From Streptomyces sp. NBC_00190 (GTDB lineage: Bacteria; Actinomycetota; Actinomycetes; Streptomycetales; Streptomycetaceae), in contig NZ_CP108131.1 of NCBI RefSeq assembly GCF_036203305.1, positions 5,952,001-6,016,000 on the forward strand: a DNA stretch of 64,000 nucleotides. Reading direction: 5' to 3'. A program made the translations under genes and the position numbers. Positions 9,601-16,787 of this stretch are shown piece by piece (position 1 is the stretch's first letter; the number at the start of each line of letters is the position of its first letter). The notes beneath the pieces were generated by a model, which saw only the letters and a list, made by a program, of their open reading frames with translations, searched no databases and was not told the origin of the DNA.

Positions 9601-10825
9601 CCGACGGGCCAGCCGGGCCGAGGGCCGCATCGAACAGCTGGAGAAGGCCGTCACCGAAGCCGCCGCTGCGCGCTCCGAGGCCATCGCCGCGCTCCAGCGC
9701 TTCACTGCCACAGGACTGATCGCCGTCGCACTTCCCGATCTCGCCGTACCGGCCGCGGACGACGGCCCGTGGGCGCCCACCCCGGCCATCGCCCTGGCCC
9801 GTGCCCTCGAATCGGAGCTGTCGACGACGGACGACTCGGACGGCGCCTGGGAACGTGTGCAGCGGCGTCTGAGCGAGGAGTTCAAAACCCTCCAGGACGC
9901 ACTGTCGCGGCACGGCAACACCGCCTCGGCCCGCATGGTCGAGGACGGGATGATCGTCGACATCGTCTACCAGGGCCGTGAGCGAGCCGTACCCGAACTC
10001 GCCGAGGCACTGGCGGTCGAGGTCGGCGAACTCACCCGCATCCTCTCCGCACATGAGCGTGAGATCCTCGAAACCCACCTCATCACCGAGGTGGCCGGCA
10101 CCCTCCAAGAGCTGATCGCAGCCGCCGAGCGGCAGGTGCTGGCCATGAACGCCGAGCTGGAGGAACGGCCCACTTCCACCGGTATGAGGCTGCGCCTGGT
10201 GTGGCGGCCCTCCCGCAAGGCCCCGGTCGGCCTTGCCCAGGCCCGTGGCCGCCTGCTCCAGACCGCTGATGCCTGGACGGCCGAGGACCGGGCCGCGGTC
10301 GGTGAGTTCCTGCAGGCTCAGATCGCCCGCCAGCAGACCGAGGACGCGGCGGGCAGCTGGCTGGAGCACCTCACCGCCGCCCTCGACTACCGCTCCTGGC
10401 ACGAGTTCGCCGTTGAGCGCCAGCAGCACGGCCGCTGGGTACCCGCCACGGGACCCGCCTCCGGAGGCGAACGCGTCCTGGCCGTGTCCGTTCCCTTGTT
10501 CGCCGCCGCCTCCTCGCACTACGCGAGCGCGGGCAGCCCGTACGCGCCACGCCTGGTGACCCTGGACGAGGCGTTCGCGGGTGTGGACGACGACTCGCGT
10601 GCCAAGTGCCTCGGGCTCCTGCACGCCTTCGACCTGGATGTGGTCATGACCAGCGAGCGGGAGTGGGCCTGTTATCCGCAGGTGCCGGGCATCGCCATCG
10701 CCCAGCTCGCCCGAGTCGACGAGGTGGCCGCTGTCCTGGTCACCCGTTGGGAGTGGGACGGCACGGCCCGCACGCGCCGCGAGGACCCGGTGCGTCCGGC
10801 CGACCCGGAGCCCCTGTGGGCGTGA
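6665..10825 (+). CDS. jetC: JetC, SMC/MukB-like ATPase of Wadjet type II (TIGR02680)
   Basis: 1386-aa SMC-family ATPase, the motor of the Wadjet complex, which extrudes loops on plasmid DNA. Walker A GNNGTGKS lies at residues 44-51. Long Ala/Glu/Arg-rich coiled coils (about res 230-500 and 780-1070) flank a globular hinge-like middle (~res 590-770). The C-terminal head carries an SGGER signature and Walker B with the catalytic acid (LVTLDEAFAGVD), followed by a D-loop and switch region (VVMTSEREW). The start is TTG 6665, overlapping the jetB stop as TTGA, the arrangement expected of coupled translation. Size and order match TIGR02680. Confidence 0.9.
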   Translation: MTPRPAPPAPARPRWQPLRIGLVDLFHYDVEEFHFRDGRLLLRGNNGTGKSKVLALTLPFLLDGDLSARRVEPDGDAGKRMEWNLLLGGEHPHSERLGYTWVEFGRRDAVSGEEQFRTLLCGLKAVSGRGIARHWWAVTGQRIDHGPADVRAAGALSLLDATGTVLSRDRLIEAVAGQGMVYDQAKAYRRAVDEALFGLGEQRYAALVDLLVQLRQPQLSKRPNEAALSRALTEALPPMDQAVIADVAEAFRSLDEEKEELRAAGAAERAASVFLDHYRRYARTASRRRARLPRSEHSKYEQLLRDLAEAQAGKTAAEEDRAAAEERGAALTETRARLEAADAALREGPEMRSAHELERAAQALDQAENDCARARDDREKASIQHTKALGRLGAAENRLRVARELSGDTLLRARETAAAARLNLPEDEGQAVADLRAAVAEATDRRHRTLTHVEALADQAEAAAAGRRAAVLRLDETETELAHAAEALDTAEDTAQAAGRALVDAVREHAGRCGELAYADPAGLLDELQEWTRHQDGPYPARRRASEAHSATASVLADQAAQSAQHRASLATRTRDAEQELAGLESGGRRGPQDPYTRTPGLRDQAPGAPLWRLIDFREEVTDHDRAGLEAALEASGLLDAWVRPDGAGLAADGCDVLLAPNTGPVEGPSLADVLRPAVDHGDAQAAQVGVEAVGRLLEAIGLGGASGDTAPAGDVLGAGPAGTGATDGTWVALDGRHRVGVLTGRWAKPAAEYIGEGAREAARRTLIAALRAELSLLRQESADADAQARALATRRRTLDTELAAVPDDAPLIRAHADAAAAADTERRIRTRRDERAAEVTAATERTESATAELRETAADLGLPPDRPALAAVRQALAELEVVLAGLWPALRERSEASRQTDDEREEAVRAGERTAELAVRAEDAAREAAAADERLATLRSTVGAAVAELERLLAETAGALRGCAADQQRAQDQHTEADRRASRAEGRIEQLEKAVTEAAAARSEAIAALQRFTATGLIAVALPDLAVPAADDGPWAPTPAIALARALESELSTTDDSDGAWERVQRRLSEEFKTLQDALSRHGNTASARMVEDGMIVDIVYQGRERAVPELAEALAVEVGELTRILSAHEREILETHLITEVAGTLQELIAAAERQVLAMNAELEERPTSTGMRLRLVWRPSRKAPVGLAQARGRLLQTADAWTAEDRAAVGEFLQAQIARQQTEDAAGSWLEHLTAALDYRSWHEFAVERQQHGRWVPATGPASGGERVLAVSVPLFAAASSHYASAGSPYAPRLVTLDEAFAGVDDDSRAKCLGLLHAFDLDVVMTSEREWACYPQVPGIAIAQLARVDEVAAVLVTRWEWDGTARTRREDPVRPADPEPLWA

Positions 10826-12057
10826 GCGGTCCGCCGGTGGACGAAGCGCGCCTGCGCCGGCTCCTCGGCGGCGCCGACCTGGCCTGGCTGGTGGAGCGGG
10901 CACGCCGACGGCTGGAGCGCGGACAGCCACTCACCGGAGCCGTCTCGCTGGCAACGCCGACCCCGGCCGAGCGGGCAGCGGCCGAAAGACTGCTGGGCCG
11001 GGCACCAGGTGCCGGGAGAGCGCTGACGGTCCGGCTCGACGCCGTGGACGCCGTACTGGTCAGATCGGGTATCAGCCCGGGAGGCCTGGAGGCTGCCGTG
11101 ACGGTGCTCACTGGGCGGGTCTTCCTTCTCGGCGAGGTCCGCCGGAGCGAGGAACAGGCCTGGAGGGAGGCGTATGCGCCTCTCACCCTGCTGGCCGAAG
11201 ACCTTCCGGTGCACGCCGCTTGGGCCGTTCGTGTTCGTGACGACGGCCTCGTGCGCCGTCTCGCCCGTACTCCCACCGCTGCCCGTCTGCTGTTGGAGCA
11301 GACCGTCCGCGTACTGCGGGAGCTGCCTGTCGAACCAGCGCGGTCGCTGTCGGTGTTCGCCGCGGACATTCTGGGGAGTGCCCACGCACTCGACGACGGC
11401 ACGCCGGTGGCCACCCTGGCCCTCTCCGGTGCCCGCGCTCTAACCGGCCATCCCGAGGGAGCGGGAGCGGCCTGGCGGCGGGCCGCATGGGCTGCCGCGG
11501 GCCTGCTCCGGGACGACGTCTCCTCGACGGTGCTCACTCTCAACCTCCGCGGGACTGCGGCCCTGGACTGGATGGCCGACGTGGGTGAGCCGTGCGTCCT
11601 CACCCTCCGTCAGATCGCCCACCGTCCGCCGCGGACGGCACCGCCCGTGGTCCACATCTGTGAGAATCCTGCGGTCCTTTCGGCCGCGGCGGACAACCAC
11701 GGACCGGATGCCCGACCGCTGGTCTGTGTCCAGGGCCAGCCGTCGGCCGCCGCCTTGACCCTCTTCGCCCGTCTGTACGAGCTCGGTACTGCTTTCCGCT
11801 ACCACGGCGACTTCGACTGGGGCGGTCTACGCATCGCCACGACGTTGTTGGGGCACGTGCCCTGGCGGCCCTGGCGCTACACGGCCGACGACTACCGTGA
11901 GGCGGTCGAAGCTGCTGGACCTGATCTGCGCCCGCTGGACGGGAAACCGGCGCTGTCGCCATGGGACCCGGACCTGGCGCTCGCTCTGACCGAGCACGCC
12001 CTGCGTGTCGAGGAGGAGGCAGTTCTGGGTGTGCTGCTGACGGACCTCGCGGGGTGA
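10822..12057 (+). CDS. jetD: JetD, Toprim nuclease of Wadjet type II (DUF2399/TIGR02679)
   Basis: 411-aa protein of the TIGR02679/DUF2399 family, the topoisomerase VI-like nuclease subunit that cleaves plasmid DNA captured by JetABC. The C-terminal half has a Toprim fold signature: the acidic residue in VHICENP (E281) and the DxD pair in YHGDFDWGG (D330, D332), which bind the catalytic metal. The N-terminal half is a DNA-binding arm. GTG 10822 overlaps the jetC stop as GTGA, so all four genes are translationally coupled. The gene appears intact with all expected metal ligands, so the system is probably active. Confidence 0.88.
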   Translation: MSGPPVDEARLRRLLGGADLAWLVERARRRLERGQPLTGAVSLATPTPAERAAAERLLGRAPGAGRALTVRLDAVDAVLVRSGISPGGLEAAVTVLTGRVFLLGEVRRSEEQAWREAYAPLTLLAEDLPVHAAWAVRVRDDGLVRRLARTPTAARLLLEQTVRVLRELPVEPARSLSVFAADILGSAHALDDGTPVATLALSGARALTGHPEGAGAAWRRAAWAAAGLLRDDVSSTVLTLNLRGTAALDWMADVGEPCVLTLRQIAHRPPRTAPPVVHICENPAVLSAAADNHGPDARPLVCVQGQPSAAALTLFARLYELGTAFRYHGDFDWGGLRIATTLLGHVPWRPWRYTADDYREAVEAAGPDLRPLDGKPALSPWDPDLALALTEHALRVEEEAVLGVLLTDLAG

Positions 12058-12772
12058 AACGGTCGCGACACGTTCGGGTTCGCGACTCGAACCGGCCCTT
12101 GTCGAGGCCGGCCGCGGGTGCACGTGCGAACCCTTGGGTGGTCGACCGAGGATGGTGTCGCCGGTTGTTTACGCCCGTTTGACGCTCCCGGGACCCGAAA
12201 GTCGCTTCCCATCTCGAGGACGTCGTTCCACAGCTGGCTCAGCTGCTTGTCCGTCCAGGAGTACGTCCGCTGGTACAGGGTCCGGAGCGGTCGGGGGTTT
12301 TGAGGAGCCGCGTCCGAACGGCAGCGATCACGGCTTGAGGGCCGGCCTGCGCAGCGTGTTCGCGAGATCAGCAGGAAACGATCAGGTTGGTCCAGGGGCA
12401 GGAACAGGGCCGTGGGCAGGGGCGTGCCCGCCGCCGTGTGCGCCGGGGAACGGCCTCGGTCGGCGACAGCTGCCGTACGCCGGACACCGGGGGCCGGCGA
12501 CGGCTGACGCTTCGGCAGGGGCGGTCCTGCCGTTCGGCGCGGGCGGCGTGTTCGTCTACGAAGAGTGACGGCCGTGCGGGGGACCGTGCCGGGGCCGGGG
12601 GGTCGGCGTGTCGGCAGGTTGGTGCTGGTCAGTGCCACCGATGGCTGCGCCCCGAGCGCCCGGTTCCGGCAAGCGCGCTGCGTGTATATCGTCATACATC
12701 TGTCGCTGTGGGTAACCATCACCCGAGGCAGGCTCCCCGCCTGTCCGCACGTGCTCACAGGTGAGGAGTCAC
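12058..12772. other. Intergenic region after Wadjet with decayed sequence
   Basis: About 715 bp between jetD and the oxidase gene. No intact gene is supported. The recognisable content is a DUF262-like fragment on the minus strand (near 12208-12293). The last ~100 bp should contain the oxidase promoter, but I see no clear -35/-10 pair. Confidence 0.5.
12208..12293 (-). pseudogene. DUF262/GmrSD-like N-terminal remnant
   Basis: Reading the minus strand gives RPLRTLYQRTYSW followed by TDKQLSQLWNDVLEMG. This closely resembles the conserved N-terminal motif of DUF262 proteins (VPLYQRxYSW...QLWDDI), the nuclease/NTPase part of GmrSD-type type IV restriction systems. No other DUF262 or DUF1524 motif follows; downstream the frame turns into unrelated proline-rich sequence. 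It is therefore a short relic of a second defence gene directly behind Wadjet. Confidence 0.5.
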
Positions 12773-14590
12773 ATGTCACGCAGGCACCGCTCCAAGAGAT
12801 TCGCGGCGTCGCTCTCCGCGCTCGCGGCCACCGCCCTCTTCGTCGCCGCCGTCCCGGCCTCCGCCCATGACGGGGCCAGTCATCCCGACGAGGCCGCCGA
12901 GGCGGCGGCACTGGGGGCCGAGCATGCTCAGGAGCATGCCAAGATCCGCGCGGCGGCCCAGGCTCTGGGCGGGTACTCCCAGCTGGCGCGGATCGAGAGC
13001 CTGAGCGATCTGACCAGGTCCCAGGAGCTGGCGAACTCGAAGTTCCACCCCAAGGAGTACGGGCAGTTCGCGGAGTACTTCCAGTCGCCCGATTTCGCCG
13101 CCCACATCGCCATGCTGCCCACCGGCAAGGTGCTGATGTTCTCCTTCGAGCGCGTGGAGACCGATCCCACGGAGGAGCCGGCACCGACCAACACGCTCGG
13201 GCCGGAGAACGCCGGCCGTGCCTTCCTGTGGGATCCGGCGAAGGGGACCGGCCCCGCCGCGTTCAAAAAGGTCACCCCGCCCGAGCTGGTCGTGCCGGAC
13301 GGCACGGACGTGAAGCGCCCGGCCCCCTTCTTCTGCGCCGGGCACGCCTTCCTGCCCAACGGCATGCTCGGGGTGTTCGGCGGCAACCTCGGCTACGGCG
13401 GAGGCGCCGGAGCGAAGCTGTCCCTCGTCTTCGACCCGTGGACCGAGAAGTGGTCGGTCAACAAGGACATGGCGGTCGGCCGCTGGTACCCGACCGTCGC
13501 CACCGCCCCCGACGGGCGGCTGCTCATCATGTCCGGCCACACCGACAAGGGATGGGGTACCTCCACCTCGGTCGTCGAGCGGTTCCCGGCCAAGAGCCAC
13601 CCGGTCCCGTTCGAGAAGACCGTGGTCCCGCGGGACGTTCCCACCGACACCCTTCGCGTCGACGCCCCGTTCGGCGAGGACAGCGACTACCCGCACCTGT
13701 TCACCCTGCGCGACGGCAAGGTGTACGGCCTGGGCCGCCACGCCACCCGGCAGTGGGCCTTCGACCCGGTCGCGGAGACGCGCGCGGACCTTCCGGCCCG
13801 CCCGGACGGCGTCCACCGCGGCTACGGCTCCGCGGTACCGCTGCCCGCCGGATTCCGCGGTCCGGACTCCGTACTGATCCTCGGCGGTGACCGCGACGAC
13901 CCCAACACCTACCAGCTCGCGAACGGGGCGTGGGAGAAGAAGCAGCCGCGCGCCTTCGGCCGGACCCAGGACGACACCCTCCTCCTCCCGGACGCGAGCC
14001 TGCTGACGGTCAACGGCGCCTACGGCATCCGGGACTACGGAAACGGCGACTACAACCCCAAGTCCGATCTCAAGTACCGCCAGATCGAGACCCGCGACGC
14101 CCTCGGGGAGTGGCGGCTCGGTCCCGTGCAGCGGCTGCCGCGCGGCTACCACTCCAACGCCGTCGTGCTGCCCGACGGCCGGATCATGGTCACGGGTGAC
14201 GAACTCCAGCAGCTCGCCAACGACCCGAAGATCGACGACGACATGAACGGCAGCATCGAGATCTTCGAGCCGGCCTACCTCCACCAGGGTGCCCGGCCCA
14301 AGCTCGACCAGGTGCCGGGCGGCCCCATCCGCTACGACTCCCGCTTCAAGGTGACGACTTCGACCCCGGGTCAGGTCAAGAAGGCCGTCCTGCTGGCGCC
14401 GACCACGGCGACCCACGCGGTCAACACCAGCCAGCGTCATCTGGAGCTGCGGATCGTCCAGCGTGAGGGCAACACGATCGGGCTCCAGGCCCCGCCCTCC
14501 GCCAATGACGCCCCTCCCGGCCACTACATGCTCTTCCTGCTGGACGAGAACGGGGTACCGAGCACCGCCAAGTTCGTGTCCCTGCGCTGA
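12773..14590 (+). CDS. Secreted galactose/glyoxal oxidase-like radical copper oxidase
   Basis: 605-aa protein of the galactose oxidase/GlxA family (kelch propeller plus C-terminal DUF1929 domain). It oxidises an alcohol or aldehyde and yields hydrogen peroxide, using one Cu and a Cys-Tyr cross-link. Comparison with galactose oxidase places the cofactor pair at C188 (FFCAGHAFLPNG) and Y239 (GRWYPT), the axial Tyr and Cu His at Y459-H460 (RGYHSNAVVLPDG) and the second Cu His at H548 (ATHAVNTSQRHLEL), so all copper ligands are present. Residues 1-34 form a signal peptide (RRHRSKRF, hydrophobic core, PASA cleavage region). ATG 12773 follows GAGGAG. No cellulose synthase-like cslA lies nearby, so it is a stand-alone paralogue of GlxA. 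Confidence 0.85.
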   Translation: MSRRHRSKRFAASLSALAATALFVAAVPASAHDGASHPDEAAEAAALGAEHAQEHAKIRAAAQALGGYSQLARIESLSDLTRSQELANSKFHPKEYGQFAEYFQSPDFAAHIAMLPTGKVLMFSFERVETDPTEEPAPTNTLGPENAGRAFLWDPAKGTGPAAFKKVTPPELVVPDGTDVKRPAPFFCAGHAFLPNGMLGVFGGNLGYGGGAGAKLSLVFDPWTEKWSVNKDMAVGRWYPTVATAPDGRLLIMSGHTDKGWGTSTSVVERFPAKSHPVPFEKTVVPRDVPTDTLRVDAPFGEDSDYPHLFTLRDGKVYGLGRHATRQWAFDPVAETRADLPARPDGVHRGYGSAVPLPAGFRGPDSVLILGGDRDDPNTYQLANGAWEKKQPRAFGRTQDDTLLLPDASLLTVNGAYGIRDYGNGDYNPKSDLKYRQIETRDALGEWRLGPVQRLPRGYHSNAVVLPDGRIMVTGDELQQLANDPKIDDDMNGSIEIFEPAYLHQGARPKLDQVPGGPIRYDSRFKVTTSTPGQVKKAVLLAPTTATHAVNTSQRHLELRIVQREGNTIGLQAPPSANDAPPGHYMLFLLDENGVPSTAKFVSLR

Positions 14591-14598
14591 ACGAACGG

Positions 14599-14641
14599 GA
14601 GCGACGGCCCGATTCCCGGAATCCCGGTCGGGCCGTCGCTC
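14599..14641 (+). terminator. Perfect 14-bp stem terminator after the oxidase gene
   Basis: Arms GAGCGACGGCCCGA (14599-14612) and TCGGGCCGTCGCTC (14628-14641) are perfectly complementary around a 15-nt loop. The hairpin begins 8 nt after the oxidase stop. It lies between convergent genes and may serve both, as usual for Streptomyces terminators lacking a U-tract. Confidence 0.75.
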
Positions 14642-14664
14642 GCGCCGCACACCTCGACGTCGTC

Positions 14665-15225
14665 TCACGCGTCGAGGTCGGGGCCCTGCTCGATCGGTGT
14701 GAACGACGGGCCCGAAGGCACCAGCGATTCCGCCGCCCAGGTGTACTCGACTTCGGGCAGGGCAAAGCCCTGCTCGAACCGGCAGACGCGTTCATCCGTA
14801 CGAACGGCACCGTGACGCACGTAGAAGGCGATGGCACGGGTGTTGGCACGCAGCACCTCAAGGTAGACGTCCCGCCCGGGATGCTCCGCGACGGCCCATG
14901 CGAGAGCGTGCCGCAGCAGCCGGCCGCCGATTCCGGAACCCGTACGGTCCGGCCGGGCATGCAGGTTGTCCAGGAGGAGCCGGCCGTCGGAGCAAGGGGT
15001 GATGTACACGAACCCGGCGATCTCGCGCTCTTCCACGGCCACGAACAGCCCCGCGGCCGGGTCCGGCTCGGTCAACCGCCCTTGCCAGAGCGCCAGTTTG
15101 TCCCCGAGCAAAGAGCGGCTCAGGAAGCTGTGCGGCATGATTCCCGCATAAGCCGTGCGCCAGCTGTCGGCGTGAAGAGCCGCGATCTGCTCCATGTCGC
15201 CCCGTGAACCTGCTCTGATCCGCAT
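14665..15225 (-). CDS. GNAT-family N-acetyltransferase
   Basis: 186-aa single-domain GNAT protein that transfers an acyl group from acyl-CoA to an unknown acceptor. The N-terminal MRIRAGSRGDMEQIAALH segment, the beta4/beta5 region (LFVAVEEREIAGFVYI), the acyl-CoA binding loop (RPDRTGSGIGGRLL) and the C-terminal FYVRHGA segment are all typical. It is monocistronic, convergent with the oxidase and divergent from the rhodanese gene. The acceptor cannot be inferred from context. Confidence 0.8.
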   Translation of the reverse strand: MRIRAGSRGDMEQIAALHADSWRTAYAGIMPHSFLSRSLLGDKLALWQGRLTEPDPAAGLFVAVEEREIAGFVYITPCSDGRLLLDNLHARPDRTGSGIGGRLLRHALAWAVAEHPGRDVYLEVLRANTRAIAFYVRHGAVRTDERVCRFEQGFALPEVEYTWAAESLVPSGPSFTPIEQGPDLDA

Positions 15226-15399
15226 GGCGTCAAGCCTCGCGTATGAGCCCGGCGCTTGTCACATCGCGGCCCGTCTCCGGGTGTTCACTAACTCCTTCTC
15301 GGTTCAGCCGCATCCATTTTCTGCAGCTGCTTGCGAAAATACTGATCATGCTCATAGCCTGTGACGGACCGAACTGAAATGATTCGTCAAGGAGTAACA

Positions 15400-15843
15400 G
15401 TGTCCGAGAGTCACGAGCTCTTCGAGTTCCTCAAAGCCGAGAGCAAGATAGCCGGGGTGCCCACCACGGCAGAGCTGTCGGCTACGTATTTCCTGGCGAA
15501 GCTCGCCGCCGAATGCGACCCGTCGGACGTCGAACACGACATCTCCCACAAGATTCCGGGAGTGGCCGTCATCGATACGCGCAGCGCGGAGTCCTACCGG
15601 GAAGCCCACATACCCGGTGCTCTCAACCTGCCGCACCGCGACCTGTCGTCGGAGCACGTCGTGGGCTTGGACCGCGACGTCACCTACGTCACCTACGGCT
15701 TCGGGCCCGACTGCAACGCGGGCACCAAGGGTGCTGCGAAGCTCGCCGTCCTGGGTTTCCGGGTCAAGGAAATGATCGGCGGATTCGAATACTGGAAGCG
15801 TGACGGATTCCCGGTCGAATCCGGGAATCCGAACGCATCGTAA
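15400..15843 (+). CDS. Single-domain rhodanese-like protein
   Basis: 147-aa rhodanese (sulfurtransferase) domain with about 40 extra N-terminal residues. The core shows VAVIDTRSAESYREAHIPGALNLPH and an active-site loop with C105 (DCNAGTKGA), where a persulfide would form. GTG 15400 is chosen because AAGGAG sits 5 nt upstream; an in-frame GTG at 15361 has no RBS. It ends 2 nt from the convergent FemAB-like gene. It may supply sulfur to the adjacent putative biosynthetic genes, which include a class V PLP enzyme of the desulfurase type, but that link is inference. Confidence 0.8.
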   Translation: MSESHELFEFLKAESKIAGVPTTAELSATYFLAKLAAECDPSDVEHDISHKIPGVAVIDTRSAESYREAHIPGALNLPHRDLSSEHVVGLDRDVTYVTYGFGPDCNAGTKGAAKLAVLGFRVKEMIGGFEYWKRDGFPVESGNPNAS

Positions 15844-15845
15844 CG

Positions 15846-16787
15846 TCAGTGTCGCGTTCCCCGGGGAGCCCCTGGGGAACGCGTTTCCATTGTGGCGAGG
15901 AACGGCGCGGAGAATTTATTGGCGTCGATGTCGGACTCGGTTATCAGAATTCCGTCGAGCGCCCTGTCCGCGCCTTCCGAAGGATGTGCATAGCCGAGGA
16001 TCAGGCAGGGGTCGTTCAAGGCTGTGAGGCTCAGTACGAGATCCGCTTCGTCGCAGCCGGTCGGGTCGGCGAAATCCTGTGAGGGGACCGCTGTGAAACC
16101 CATGTTGACCTTGAACGAGAAGAGCCCCGCCTGGGTCAGGTGGCCGTACAGATTCGGCTCGTCCCCGAGTGTTGCCCACGTGTACCCCTTGCGCCGCGCG
16201 GTCTGCATGGCTGCGAAGTAGAGGGTGCGGGCCAAGCTCGACTTCCGCCAGGACTCGCTCACAGCCGAGAAGCGGATGCGGATCGCATCCTCTTCCGGGC
16301 ACTCCAGCACCAGGCAGCCGCCCACCATCTCGTCACCGTCGAAGGCGAAGTGCGCGAAGTACTTCTGGGGTCCGTGCAGCACGGCTTCCCGGTGCCGCCG
16401 GGCGTACGGGACGCCGAACTGCATGCCGGCCACCCGCTCTTCATAGAGCGTGAGGAACCGGTCCAGTGCCTCCGCGTCGACCTGGTCTTGCACGACCTCC
16501 CGCAACGACCCGGCGGCCCTGCGCTGAGCTCGCCGTATGTCCTGGCGCGACTTGTTGTCCAGGCGTGCGAGGAACTGGTCCTCGTCGGGTTCGAGCCGGG
16601 CGAGCCAGGTCAGCATCTCCGGCTTGCGTATGAACCCGCGGGCGGTGAGGTCGTCCCAGACGTCGGCCGGCGGCTTGAGCATCCTGACCACGTCGATGTG
16701 CTGGTCCGACGACAGCCAGGGCTCCGCGGTCAGATCCGTGGCTTCGATCAGGGCAACGGAGAGTCCATGCTCATCGATCATCTTCAT
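15846..16787 (-). CDS. FemAB/GNAT_6-like acyl(aminoacyl)transferase
   Basis: 313-aa protein with the GNAT-like fold of FemAB/BioF2-type transferases. Evidence includes LDNKSRQDIRRAQRRA (the basic segment typical of this family), the core strands FDGDEMVGGCLVLECP, and the SLARTLYFAAMQTARRKGYTWATLGDEPNLYGHLTQAGLFSFK block. FemAB-type enzymes transfer amino acids from tRNA or acyl groups to amines. ATG 16787 overlaps the stop of the radical SAM gene as ATGA, so the two are translationally coupled and probably act on the same substrate, possibly a beta-amino acid. The classical beta-lysine acetyltransferase AblB is a shorter ordinary GNAT, so this is not a standard AblB. Confidence 0.7.
   Translation of the reverse strand: MKMIDEHGLSVALIEATDLTAEPWLSSDQHIDVVRMLKPPADVWDDLTARGFIRKPEMLTWLARLEPDEDQFLARLDNKSRQDIRRAQRRAAGSLREVVQDQVDAEALDRFLTLYEERVAGMQFGVPYARRHREAVLHGPQKYFAHFAFDGDEMVGGCLVLECPEEDAIRIRFSAVSESWRKSSLARTLYFAAMQTARRKGYTWATLGDEPNLYGHLTQAGLFSFKVNMGFTAVPSQDFADPTGCDEADLVLSLTALNDPCLILGYAHPSEGADRALDGILITESDIDANKFSAPFLATMETRSPGAPRGTRH
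15854..15882. terminator. Hairpin between convergent genes
   Basis: Arms GCGTTCCCC (15854-15862) and GGGGAACGC (15874-15882) form a 9-bp stem. The hairpin lies just after the rhodanese stop and inside the last codons of the FemAB-like gene. It is a probable bidirectional terminator for the two convergent transcripts. Confidence 0.55.
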
